Positions 12,901-23,200 of a stretch of 64,000 nt of DNA are shown here, piece by piece (within the stretch, counting starts at the first letter, position 1; every line of letters begins with the position of its first letter). The translations under genes were made by a program, and so were the position numbers. The DNA is from Pelecanus crispus (Eukaryota > Chordata > Aves > Pelecaniformes > Pelecanidae): the NCBI RefSeq assembly GCF_030463565.1, contig NC_134660.1:5773898-5837897 (forward strand). Direction: 5' to 3'. The notes under the pieces are model-generated. The model saw nothing but the letters and a program-made list of their open reading frames with translations. It was not told the origin of the DNA and made no database searches.

Positions 12901-15900
12901 ATCCCAGGTTTTCCTGACCGCAGGGAAAAGGGTTAGTTGGGACAACTGATCAGGGACAAACACCGTGTCTTTGGGTATTCTGCTTGCCAGGCTCACTCCG
13001 AGTTTAAAAGCTTTATGGTGATTTTAGCAACTCCACATTGGCTCGTACCGAGCTGTGGGAAACTCTCCGACAGCAAACCCATTCCCCCAGGATGTCTCCC
13101 ACCAATCCAAAGAGAGCCCTGGGAGACACCAGAAAAGAAACACCTATCTGTTCTGCCCCAATGAGATGATCTGATTGATTTAACAAGACTTTTCCCGTCT
13201 GTAACACATCCACCATTCAGTTCACACACTCCCTTGTCTTAAAGACAAGCGCCTGCTGCTCATGGTAAACCTTTGACCCTGTATTTTGGCAGAAAGCTTT
13301 GCGTGACACCAAGTCACTGGTCTGCTCGCCTGGTGTTTTACAGCTCACACAGATCCTCTGGCAGATACACAAGGAGAAATAACGGAAGCAGTACAATCCA
13401 GAAAACTGAACGCCAGCACAGTGTTGAACATCAAGCCCAAGAAGCCTTTGCTCGGAGACCATGAAACCGTAACGCTTGCAGTTGTCCTGAGCCTGACCGG
13501 CACTGATGGTGATCTCAGGAACCCAAATGATCACACTTCCAGAACAAATTCATATTCCCCTCAGCACCTATCCAGGCAAGAAGGCAAAACCAGTAAGGAG
13601 CTGATGCTGATGCTGCACGGCATTCAGCACATGGGCTGGACCAGTGAAACCGATATAAGGAAACTCTATTTTCTAGCAAAGGCGCTGGTGGCCGAGCTCA
13701 AGAATAAGTTGCACAAGGCTAAAAGCATCGTGACTGTGAAAAACACGGTCTCAGCCCTGCCAACGCCTGCTGTGCAGAAGGACAAGGTGCACGAGATCCC
13801 AGCAGTGGAGGGAGAGACAACCCCGGGCTGGGTGCAAAAGCAGCACGACTTAGGTTTGAACCAAGCAGCATTCAACCCCTGGGAAGCAGCTGGTGGGTTA
13901 AACCCCACTGACAACATCTCCAGCTTCAGACATCACAAAATATCCACACCTCCTTCAAAACATTCCCTTTCGCGCTCCCCAGCAGAGGACCCTCGTTTGT
14001 CCAGGTCTTTTAAGATTCAAAATTATTTCAATGCTGTGGAACAGACCAAGAAAACTCACGGGATGGAGGATGTGGAGGATGTAGAAGATGCAGAGGAAGC
14101 ACCATCTCCAAGGCAGGACTATGTTTGGGCTTACAAAAAGCACAAACAGGGGGACAGCCCATATCTGAATAAAAGTGATCAGCTTTTCTACAAGATGTTT
14201 GGCAATGTGAATCCAGGGGAAGAGCCCACACCAACAGAAAGTGAAACAGAGCAGCAACTAAACACAGAACAGCATTTTTCCTATAACCCACTGGTTAACA
14301 ACAGCCCCCCCACCGCAAGCAGCATGCTAGAGGACACGGCTGAAGAAGAGGGTTCCTCTCTAGGTGAGCATTTACCAGACGTCCCTCAAACCACAGAAAC
14401 ATACTGGAAGCAAGAAAAAGAAGGATCCGGTTTCCTCAGCAAGCCAGGTCACTCCGACAGCCCAGACGGCGCGTTGGTTCGAGGAGACCTCTTTGAAACC
14501 AAGGTCAACCATCACCTGCGCTTGTTTGTGCCAGGCAGAGCCCTGCAGATGTTCATCACCCAGGTGGTGCGAGCCCTGAGGACGGACTGCAGCCTGCCCG
14601 AGCTCCAGCTGGCCTGCGCAAAGATGGTCTCAAAAACGGGGCTGCTCATAAAGCTGCTCAGCGAGAGGCAAGATGACCAGCGAGCCTCTGCTCTCGCGGG
14701 CCAGTGTCTCCAAGAAGGGAACGTCTCCAGCGGCATGGCCCTGGCTGGGGAGGAGGGCAGGAAATCCACAGGGAAGGTAGGGGAGATACCGGGCATCGCT
14801 GGATGCGTCCTTCTGGACAACGAGGGATGGAAGGAGCAACCCTGTCTCCCCTCCTGATTTTCTCTCCTTTTCTCCCAGCAGAAACCAGAGCACACCTCCG
14901 GCGACAGGCTCCTGTTAGCGATATCGGTGTCTGCCATCATCATGATTAACCTCACAGTGATCTGTCTCGTCGAGGTAAGCCATAACTCGTTCGACAGACA
15001 GCTGTCAGTCAAGCCTTGTAGCTGGAGTGCACAGGGGCAGGGCGGTTTCTGAGCCCCGGGGTGCCGCTGCGGGGGGCCCGTGGACACGCTGGGTAGCACG
15101 GGGAGATGTTTTTCCAGCCTTGGAGCTTGCCGTGGCATCCACACCACGCAGCTCAGCGCGGGGTCAAGCCTGCTGCGGGGGGAGCTTGTCCTGGCATCTG
15201 TCACGCCCCGTCCGCAGCTCCGCTTTGCAGCTCTCCCGACAGCTTCCTTGCAGGGGGCTGTGGCTCCCTCATCACGGCCTGTCCCATCAGCGCTTCCCCG
15301 AGTTTCATTCCGCAATATCCCCACAGAGTCACCCCCCAGGCTCCTCTCCTGGCCCTGCTCTGCTCTCCTGCCAGCACCGATTGCTTTCAGCCACGCAGCC
15401 GTTCCCCTGCCACCTTCCCTCTCGCCAAAATCGAGTCCCGCAAGGTGCCACAGCTCCGCGTGGGTCAGGAGACAGGCAGGGAGAGGACCCAGCATGCCCA
15501 CAGAGTTTCAGCCTCCCTTTGGGGCCTTTCTCTTCGGGGGAAAAAAAAAAAAAAAAAAGCTTTTATTTCTTTAAAAGCCTACCTACATGTTTCAGAGTGG
15601 GGTTAAACAGGAGGGGAGTGCCCCACAAAACACAGCGCAGATAAAAAGGGCAGACAGAAACATTGCTGAGATTAGGAGAGCGCTGGAGTTCAGGTCATTC
15701 GGGAGGCCGGGAGAAGCGGGGAGTTGGGAAGGGAGGATGGGCTCTTTCTGAAAACACGGCTGCTGGCACAGACTTGCACGTGTATATAACGGGCTCAGCG
15801 GGAGGAAGAACCTTTTGGCCTCCCTTGTTTTGCAGAGTATGACGAGAAAATCCTGATGTTACAAGTCTCTCTCTCCCTCTCTCCTTCACCAGGTTTGCTC

Positions 15901-18188
15901 CCAAAAACCTGCAGCCGCTTCCCAACCCCGAAGCAGCAGTAAATCACGCCTGAGACGGTAATGACCCCCTGCACCATGCCACTGCCGTGCCACCAACAGT
16001 CTTTACTCCGAATAGCACCTCATCCCCAAGCCCCCCAGCCGCGTGGGTGCCAGCTGCCGAACACTCACCAGTCTACATTTAGAACACGTGGCTTTTTTAA
16101 AAGACCCAGAAAAGGAACCCCAAAGCGGGAGCGAGCGGCACGGCTGCGAGCTCACATCTCAACCAGCCGCCCGGGCAGCCCTTAGCCACGCCGGTGACAC
16201 TACGCCCCGGACGCGGTGGATGTGTTGGCCCTGGGCTGCCGTGCCATCCCACGTCCCTGCAACCGCGCTGCCCAGGCACGAGGAAATCCCTCTCTGCTCT
16301 GGTTCCCAGCAAAACTCTTCCATTTCTCCCTGCCCCGCTCCCCAGGGAGGCCGCCAAAGAGCTCGCTCCTGTCCTCCCCAGATGCCTTTCACATCCAGGC
16401 TGAAGCAGGACTCCTTCCCAGCCACGCCAGCCAGCACTGTCCCTTCGTTCTGGGGCTCCCCATCTTCCCTCGGGTCAGCAGGAACGTCGCCCCGAGCAGG
16501 CAGAGGCTTCTGCCCTGGCAGGGCGCTGGCACCCGCTGCCGCCCGCCCTGGCCAAGCCTCCCTGCTTACGGACCGGGAAAGGGGAATTCACAGAATCCCG
16601 GAATGGTTTGGGTTGGAAGGGACCTTAAAGATCATCTAGTTCCAACGCCCTGCCACGGGCAGGGACAGGGGTGATGACGCACAAAAGCCTCTTTTTTCTC
16701 CCTTTAACCCGCTAAATCCAGATGTTTCGCAGCGCTGTAAATGCCACTCGCCGGCACCCTACAGTAGCTGCTTCCCCGGCGGGGCAGGGTGCAGGCAACC
16801 CTCCTGCCAACAACCGCCATCACCAGCCACCTCCGCTTTTCATCCCCCTTTTCCTTCTTTTTTTTTCAGGTTCTTTCAAAAACTCCTGCCATGGGAATGG
16901 AGCAAGAACCGGCACGACGCTGGAAGGCAGGTAAGGTCCAGGAGCACGCGCCAGGTGTGCCCCTCTGCCGCTACCTGCAGCGCCGGCGGATTCTCACCGC
17001 AGCCTCCCCTTCCCTGGCGCTTTCCAGGGCTCGCGCGTATCCGAGCCGAGCAAAAGCAAACCGCAGTGGCTTAGAGACCTGTACCAACCCCTCGATTCCC
17101 AGCATAAAAATTCCGTGGCCGAGCTGTACGATGAAGAGACCTCGGGCGAGGAGGAGATTTTCAACAACGCCGAGCTAAAGTAAGTGGGGGTGGCGATGAT
17201 GGCCGCACTTCTTTTGCAGCTCTTGTTCTGATGTAGGAACTGCTGAGGCTTTCCCTGGCTGTTATTTCCTTGCTGTTATTTCCCTGGCTGTTATTTCCTT
17301 GCTGTTATTTCCTTGGATGTTATTTCCTTGCTGTTATTTCCTTGCTGTTACTTCCTTGCTGTTATTTCCCTGGCTGTTATTTCCTTGCTGTTATTTCCTT
17401 GGATGTTATTTCCCTGGCTGTTATTTCCCTGGCTGTTATTTCCTTGCTGTTATTTCCTTGCTGTTATTTCCCTCGCTGTTATTTCCTTGCTGTTATTTCC
17501 TTGCTGTTATTTCCCTGGCTGTTATTTCCTTGCTGTTATTTCCTTGGATGTTATTTCCCTGGCTGTTATTTCCTTGCTGTTATTTCCTTGCTGTTATTTC
17601 CCTGGCTGTCATTTCCTTGCTGTTATTTCCTTGGATGTTATTTCCTTGCTGTTACTTCCTTGCTGTTATTTCCCTGGCTGTTATTTCCTTGGATGTTATT
17701 TCCCTAGCTGTTACTTCCTTGCTGTTACTTCCTTGCTGTTACTTCCTTGCTGTTATTTCCCTGGCTGTTATTTCCCTGCTGTTATTTCCCTGGCTGTTAT
17801 TTCCCTGGCTGTTATTTCCTTGGATGTTATTTCCCTAGCTGTTATTTCCTTGCTGTTACTTCCTTGCTGTTACTTCCTTGCTGTTATTTCCCTGGCTGTT
17901 ATTTCCCTGCTGTTATTTCCCTGGCTGTTATTTCCCTGGCTGTTATTTCCTTGCTGTTATTCCAGCTGGATGCCCACAGCACCCCGGAAAAGCTGCGACA
18001 GTGGAGAAATGCAACTACCCGGAACCCCGATGTCTCTGCCTGGTAGCTCGGGTGACTCCCAAGAGCCGGAGCAATGGTCCCTCTCCACGGAGGAGGATGC
18101 GCCGGGCGGCCACGCGCTCGGGATACCCCAAAGCTCATCCCGGTGGGATGGGAACGGGAGGGCTACGAGGGGCAGGGAGCCCTCGTAG
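3808..18188 (+). CDS. LRRC37: LRRC37-like leucine-rich repeat, single-pass membrane protein (complete, 14 coding exons)
   Basis: My exon model is 3808-3983, 4250-4321, 4757-4828, 7506-7577, 8008-8088, 9596-9667, 10613-10687, 11210-11328, 13344-14776, 14879-14974, 15893-15957, 16870-16930, 17028-17179, 17966-18188. All junctions are GT-AG and phase-compatible, and the total is 922 codons plus stop. Order: a signal peptide with an Ala/Leu core; a Cys-rich LRR N-cap (CPGPCRCRRRLLDC); LRRs on 72-81 nt exons all split in phase 2; the family motif DLGATQV and a Cys cluster ACCLCQEK; a long hydrophilic region; the C-terminal family block (ALRTDCSLPELQLACAKMVS); a transmembrane helix; and a basic tail with PQWLRDLYQPL. 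These blocks match my knowledge of mammalian LRRC37A/B. The molecular function of the family is not established. The protein is much shorter than the primate copies, which carry large internal expansions. The last exon's reading frame is the least certain part. Confidence 0.85.
4250..9667 (+). CDS. LRRC37: LRRC37-like exons 2-6: leucine-rich repeats
   Basis: Five exons (4250-4321, 4757-4828, 7506-7577, 8008-8088, 9596-9667) are each 72 or 81 nt long, begin and end in phase 2, and encode about one LRR apiece, for example VLQDNDLQAVKRRSLEGL and ILSHNPLSVIADTSFFEL. One repeat per symmetrical exon allows units to be gained or lost without a frameshift. The introns between them show no other features apart from a few homopolymer runs. 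Confidence 0.85.
10613..11328 (+). CDS. LRRC37: LRRC37-like exons 7-8: family signature and cysteine cluster
   Basis: Exon 10613-10687 reads DLGATQVTQQTLLTLL. Exon 11210-11328 reads KLPSDTACCLCQEK and then CRTIKFQCENLCTTS. The order DLG(A/T)TQV, Leu-rich strand, CCLC and then spaced cysteines follows mammalian LRRC37 and is the strongest family marker outside the C-terminal block. Confidence 0.85.
11057..11078. repeat. Poly-G run of 22 in an LRRC37-like intron
   Basis: An uninterrupted 22-base G homopolymer followed by tgtgggaag. It lies about 130 bases before the exon at 11210. Confidence 0.9.
13344..14776 (+). CDS. LRRC37: LRRC37-like large central exon
   Basis: This 1433-nt exon (acceptor ttttacag, donor GGGAAG|gtaggg) encodes about 478 residues: a hydrophilic, probably disordered ectodomain stalk, then near its end the conserved block LFVPGRALQMFITQVVRALR and CAKMVSKTGLLIKLLSE. 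The block ALRTDCSLPELQLACAK corresponds to the C-terminal domain defined in LRRC37A/B proteins. An acidic stretch (MEDVEDVEDAEEA) lies near 14065. Confidence 0.85.
14879..17179 (+). CDS. LRRC37: LRRC37-like exons 10-13: transmembrane helix and cytoplasmic tail
   Basis: Exon 14879-14974 encodes one hydrophobic helix (LLLAISVSAIIMINLTVICL). Exons 15893-15957, 16870-16930 and 17028-17179 encode a Ser/Arg-rich juxtamembrane stretch, FFQKLLPWEWSKNR, and a tail with PQWLRDLYQPLDSQ and EETSGEEEIFNN. This agrees with the C-terminal layout of mammalian LRRC37. Confidence 0.8.
16585..16680 (-). mobile_element. CR1 LINE 3' end fragment
   Basis: On the + strand this is the reverse complement of a CR1 3' end: cacagaatcccggaatgg, then tttgggttggaagggacctt. 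It is a short, diverged remnant in an LRRC37-like intron, with no coding capacity. Confidence 0.8.
17245..17963. repeat. Pyrimidine-rich 14-15 bp minisatellite running into a splice acceptor
   Basis: About 49 tandem units vary around ttgctgttatttcc, ctggctgttatttcc and ttggatgttatttcc. The array fills almost the whole intron between LRRC37-like exons 13 and 14. Its last unit, ttgctgttattccag, forms the acceptor of the final exon. Units are nearly free of AG; the two ctag variants I see lie near 17705 and 17836. Confidence 0.9.
17966..18188 (+). CDS. LRRC37: LRRC37-like final coding exon
   Basis: Acceptor ttattccag at 17965, directly after the minisatellite. The incoming phase (2 nt, AA) selects the frame WMPTAPRKSCDSGEM... 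to the TAG at 18186-18188. A different frame (LDAHSTPEKLRQWRN..., stop at 18046) also begins at this acceptor but does not fit the upstream phase. I recognise no conserved motif in either frame, so the terminal 74 residues are tentative. Confidence 0.5.
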
Positions 18189-18429
18189 GGCTCCGACAGC
18201 AGCGGGCCAGGCTGGGTGCAGCGCCGGGCGCTGAAGCCGCAGCCGTGCGGCCTCCCGCCACGCGTGGGACGTGGGACACGCTCCCTCAGGAGGGGATGTC
18301 CCCGCGGGGAACGCTCGTCCACCCATGACGCGAGGGGCTGCGCGGGCGCTGGCTGCCGCTGCGTGCCCCGGGGGGCTGTACAACGTGGTCGCGTTTGTTC
18401 AACGGCGGGGAGAAGCTGCCGAAATTCCC

Positions 18430-18435
18430 ATTAAA
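18430..18435 (+). terminator. Possible polyadenylation signal ATTAAA for the LRRC37-like gene
   Basis: An ATTAAA variant lies about 240 bases after the predicted stop, just before the GTGCGC-rich tract. Confidence 0.4.
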
Positions 18436-18589
18436 CCTGGCAGGTTTTGCACCCAGAGCGTCCCGCGAGCGGACGGGAGCGTGCACACGCGTGTCTGGGC
18501 CGGCGCGCGTGCGCGCTCGCACGCGTGCTGCGGCAACGGGCGGGCCGCGAGCAGACGGTGGGGACGAGGGTCTGCCCGGGGGGTGGGCG

Positions 18590-19090
18590 CCCACCCCGCA
18601 GAGCCGCCCGCGCCCGCCCGTCAGCGCGTGTGCTGCTGCACGCGTGTGCCGCTGCACGCGTGTGCAGCCCCTGTGCGCGCACGCGGAGGGGCACGCCTGC
18701 CTGTGCTTGTGTCTGCGCGTGTGCCGCCGCACGCGTGTGCGCGCGTGTGCGGCCCCTGTGCGCACGCCTGCTGGCGCGTGTGGCTGTGCACGTGTGCTCG
18801 CCGCGTGCATGTGCGTGCTTGTGCGTCTGCACGTGTGTGTGCACGTGTGCGTGTGAGCATGCACGTGCGCGTGTGCGCGTGCATGCGCGCGTGTGAGCCT
18901 GCATGCGCGCGTGTGCGTGCAAGTGCACGCGTGTGCGTGCATGTGCGCGTGTGCGTGCATGTGTGATCACGCATGTGCGCGTGTGTGCGTGCATGTGCGC
19001 GTGTGCGCGTCCCTGTCTGCACGAGGGCGCACGTGGCTGCGCCTGTGCGCGTGCACGGCCGCGCCTGCGAGTGCGCGTGCCCGTGCCCGT
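18590..19090. repeat. Alternating purine-pyrimidine GTGCGC/GTGTGC tract
   Basis: About 500 bases of degenerate (GT/GC/AC)n, such as cgcgtgtgcgcgtgcatgcg, are densely packed with CpG and TpG. This composition is the classic one for left-handed Z-DNA under supercoiling. It lies between the end of the LRRC37-like gene and the CpG-rich exon near 19.2 kb. Long frames here on both strands are low-complexity artefacts. Confidence 0.85.
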
Positions 19091-19119
19091 GTCGTGCGCG
19101 CGCCCCCCCGCGCGGCCCC

Positions 19120-19274
19120 GCGCGCCGCTGCAGCCCCGCCCCGTGCCCGGGGGTGGGCGTGGCCCGGCGCCCTTCGGCCCCGCCCCGTTGCGCGATGGCG
19201 TCAGGAGGGGCGGGGCGCGCGCGCTCCCGGCACGGCCGGCACTTCCGGGGTTCCCGGCCGGAGGCGCGGAGCCG
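19120..19274 (+). promoter_or_regulatory. PLEKHM1: CpG-island promoter and non-coding first exon, probably of PLEKHM1
   Basis: The segment is CpG-dense with a GC box (ggggcggggc, 19206-19215) and an ETS-type acttccgg at 19241. It ends in a strong donor, GAGCCG|gtgagc, at 19274. No TATA box is apparent. The next good acceptor in a coding context is cccaaag at 24609, opening the exon that holds the PLEKHM1 start codon. I infer a 5' UTR exon with a 5.3-kb first intron; transcript data would be needed to prove the link. Confidence 0.55.
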
Positions 19275-19294
19275 GTGAGCGGGGGGGGGGGGGG

Positions 19295-20285
19295 CGGGGC
19301 GATGGGGTCCGGGGGGGGCGGGGGTCCGTGGGGTGCGGGGTGTCGGGGTCCGTGGGGTGCGGGGTGTTGGGGGGCAGGCAGGGGTGCGGGTGCTGGGTGT
19401 CCATGGGGTGCAGGGTTTTGGGGGGCCGTGAGGTGTTGGGGTCCATGGGGTGCAGGGTGTCGGGGGTCCGTGGGGTGCTGGGTGTCCATGGGGTGCTGGG
19501 TGTTGGGGTCCGTGGGGTGTTGGGGTCCATGGGGTGCGGGGTGTTGGGGTCCGTGGGGTGTTGGTGTCCATGGGGTGCGGGGTGTTGGGGTCCATGGGGT
19601 GCGGGGTTTTGGGGGTCCGTGGGGTGCTGGGTGTCCATGGGGTGTGGGGTGTTGGGGTCCGTGGGGTGTTGGGGTCCATGGGGTGCGGGGTGTTGGGGTC
19701 CGTGGGGTGTTGGTGTCCATGGGGTGCGGGGTGTTGGGGTCCGTGGGGTGTTGGGGTCCATGGGGTGCGGGGTTTTGGGGGTCCGTGGGGTGCTGGGTGT
19801 CCATGGGGTGTGGGGTGTTGGGGTCCGTGGGGTGTTGGGGTCCATGGGGTGCGGGGTGTTGGGGTCCATGGGGTGCTGGGTGTTGGGGTCCGTGGGGTGT
19901 TGGTGTCCATGGGGTGCAGGGTGTTGGGGTCCATGGGGTGCTGGGTGTTGGGGTCCGTGGGGTGTTGGGGTCCATGGGGTGCAGGGTGTTGGGGTCCATG
20001 GGGTGTTGGGGTCCATGGGGTGCAAGGTGTTGGGTGTCCATGGGGTGTGGGGTGTTGGGGTCCATGGGGTGCGGGGCATCAGGGGGCAGGCAGTGGTGCG
20101 GGGTGCTGGGTGTCCATGGGGTGCGGGATTTTGGGGTCCGTGGGGTGCTGGGTGTCCATGGGGTGCAGGGTGTCGGGGGGCAGGCAGGGGTGCGGGGTGT
20201 TGGGTGTCCATGGGGTGCGGGGTGTTGGTGTCCATGGGGTGCGGGGTGTCGGGGGGCAGGCAGGGGTGCGGGGCGGTGCAGCCAG
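19295..20285. repeat. GGGGTCCATGGGGTG minisatellite in the putative first intron of PLEKHM1
   Basis: Units of about 24 bp (ggggtccatggggtgcgggg + tgtt) alternate with 17-bp units (ggggtccgtggggtgtt) for about 1 kb, G-rich on the + strand throughout. The array starts about 20 bases after the donor of the CpG-island exon. All long open frames here (up to 727 codons on the minus strand) reflect the repeat. Confidence 0.9.
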
Positions 20286-23200
20286 GGGGTGCCCCCCCAC
20301 CCACGGCTGCGGCCCCTTCCCCAGGCAGGCCCTGCCTGCAGCCCCCAACCCACCCCCACCCACCCACCCGCCATCCCCGGGGCGCCGCGGCCCCCGCTGA
20401 GCCCCCCCAGGCCCCCGCGGCGCTGCCTGCCCAGCGGCCTTGGCCCCGCGCCGCGGGCCGGGGGCTCCCTCCCCTGGGGTCCCCTGGGGCGATGGCGGGG
20501 GTCCAGCCCGCGATCCGCTCCCTGCAGTGCTGACACCCCAAATCTCCCCCCGGTCACCCCCATAGAGCTCATGCCGGCCGGAGAGGCTGTACCCGTGCGG
20601 AGACCCCAGCGCACGTGGGACCTTTACAGCTTCCCCTGATTTATTGTGCGCTACTTGCTCTATAAATGACATTTTCTCACTTAAAATGAGGGGTTGCGGA
20701 TGAGCTCGGGGTAGTTCCTGTGTCCAGCAGAAAACGCGGAGTTTAAAGAGCGCGTTTTTTGTTGCCTTACTTCCAGATCCCCCCGGTCAGCGGATGCGAG
20801 CTGCCCGCCCTGTCAGACGGCCACCGGATCGATCGGGAAACTCCAGCGCTGGGAATCCAGAACAACACAAAAATCGGGAGCGTAAAGACGGGGACGCCTT
20901 GCCGCAACGTGCTGGGGATTTCACAACCCGCTTCGCCCTTGCGCGGTGGCTTTGTCAGCTGCAACTCTGGGGAAAGTCAACCCCGGCTCTACCTGCGGCT
21001 CTGGCAAACCATAGCCTGGTTCAGGAGCAGACAACAGGCTGAAAGGAATTCTCGGTTTTGAGTGTTTGAGAAACACGGTCTGGCCGTCAAGGGCAGCGCT
21101 GGGGGGCTCAGCGGCTGCGTTGCCTCCCCCGGCTGCTCCCGGGCGTCCTGCTCGGGGCAGAACTCGGAGGGGTTCCTCGGTGGCGGCTCTTCTCCGACTC
21201 CGACAGGTTTGTCAGCTGCAAGGAGGACGTTTCCGCGGGGCAGGGGGTGGCGTGCCGGTCCCCGTCCCTCACGCGATGCCTGTGGGAATCACCACGGCGC
21301 TGCGTAGCGCCGGGCTGGGCGCGGAGAAGGAGCTGAAGTCGGACCGTGAGGGTCCCGCTGCCGCTGCGGGCTGGGCTCTCGCCCTGCCCTGCGCCTCGCC
21401 GAGTTCTTTCTGAGGGTTTTTTATCCTGCAACAAGCCAAGCCCCTGGCTGCGCCAGCTGACCGTCCTGCTCCCGAGCTGCCTCTGCTTGGGGTCGGCTTG
21501 TATTTGAAGCGCGGCTGGGTGTGCGCGGGCTCTGGGTGGAGGGCAGAAGCTGTGTGGGAGGAGGGGGCTGGCCCCACACCAGCCCTCGGACCCGCCGTCC
21601 CGACAAACCCTCATTTCCCCGGGGCGGAGGGTGACTGGTGCAGCACTCGTGCTTGGAAAATGACTGGCTCCGCGTCCATGCCTTGAGTCACCGGTTCACG
21701 CCGTCGTCGTGGGCTGTTGTTTCCCGTTTGCAAAGCGTGAGCAGTGACCTGCTGTTTATTTATAACTCGGGGAGCGTCGCTCGTTGGGAGACCGGAGAGC
21801 CGAGCGCTGGGACGGGGTCTCTGCCTCCCCTGGCACAAGGCTTGATTGGAACAAGCCGTTCCCAAAGAATCTGGCTGGTTTGCAGCAGTTTGGTAAATAA
21901 ACAGCTCTGCTCTCGCACCGGTGACTCTCTTCCTCGGTAGGTTTAACTGCGCCAGCTTGCTGGCTGTTTTTATTTCTCACTTGGTTTATTTTCTTTGTTT
22001 TACTCGAGCTGTTGTGCTCTGCCTGCGTAGCTGCCAGGGTGGTGACTGCTGGGAAACCGTGTGGGGTTTTTTGTCTGCTGTGGATGTGCTTGTCTGTGCG
22101 TTTGTACATCTGTCCCGTCTCTTATCCTTCAAGATCACAAGGCTTTCCGGGATCTGCCTGGAAATGCTTCGGTGCCCTTTGGTTCCTTCTCGAGCTGGCT
22201 AGCCCGGCGCCGGGGCTGCCAGTCCAATTTCCACGTGTTTCACCGAAGACTTGCGTTAGGTGAAATCTGCCTCGGAGCTGGTTCATTGCACTTGTTATTC
22301 AGGAAAATACTGTCCCAACAGAAGTGGTGCCATGTGGGTTCGCGGTGCTGGAACGAACTGGTTGGACTGGTCGCGGTGGGAGTGGAGAGTCCCGCGGTGA
22401 AGGCCGTGGGTGTCCGCCTCGGCGTCTCGCCTCCTGGGGATGCTGGGAGGTGATGCCGGCGAAGGAGCCTGTGTTTTGGGGGAATACCCCTGACTTAGTG
22501 AAATCCGGACGAGGTCTTTACAAAAACACCGCTGTCACCCCCTCCCCTGTGACCGGCGGGGGACGCCGGGGTGCCCAACGCCGAGAGCACGGGCAGCGCA
22601 GTCCTGGAGCTGCAGCACCCACGCTGCCTCTGCGGGCGTGAGAGATGCCACCCTGTGCCCACGGCTGGCGTCTTCCCCCCTTGGCCCTCTGCCCGCAGCT
22701 CTTGCACCTTCAGTTTGGCTCGGGTGGGATGCGTTGCTTGTTTGCAGGGTGTAGGCGGGAGGAAAGGGGCAGAGGCTGCCCAGCCCCAAGGGGCCTGATC
22801 CTGCCTGAGCCTCCCATGCGGAGGGCAGAGATGGGGACGGCTCCCTGTGGTCCCTGTCAACCGCTGCTGTCACTTAAGTTGTCCCCTCACTCCCCAAAAA
22901 AAACCCCCAGCAGCGCCTCAAGCCTCTGAGCCGGAGCTTAACGTTCCTGTAATCACTGCGCTCCCCCATTTCTGTGTTGCAACCCGAAGAGAGGAAATCT
23001 TATGACAAGTCATGGCAAAACCAGTTTCCTTTTGTATGAAATTGTCTGTGAACTCTGGAAATGCTGAGGATTGATCTGGGGTTTGTCCCCAAAGAGCTCT
23101 CGATCTGCTGCTCCGAGCAGGGCTGGCTGGTGCGGTGTGTGCACGGGCTGCTCCGCATTTGGGCTGCTCCGCATTTGGGCTGCTCCGGATTTGGGCTGCT

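Noticed and set aside
14512-15501. 329-codon minus-strand frame overlapping the LRRC37-like central exon
   Set aside because: Antisense shadow of a coding exon and a GC-rich intron, with no motif or splice support.
17270-17838. Apparent hydrophobic membrane proteins (CCYFLAVISL repeats)
   Set aside because: Produced by the pyrimidine-rich intronic minisatellite, whose codons are Leu, Phe, Tyr, Cys-rich by composition.
18431-20639. 727- and 578-codon frames across the GTGCGC tract and the following minisatellite
   Set aside because: Low-complexity translation (repeated PHGPQHP, GVLGSMGC). No start context, splice logic or homology.
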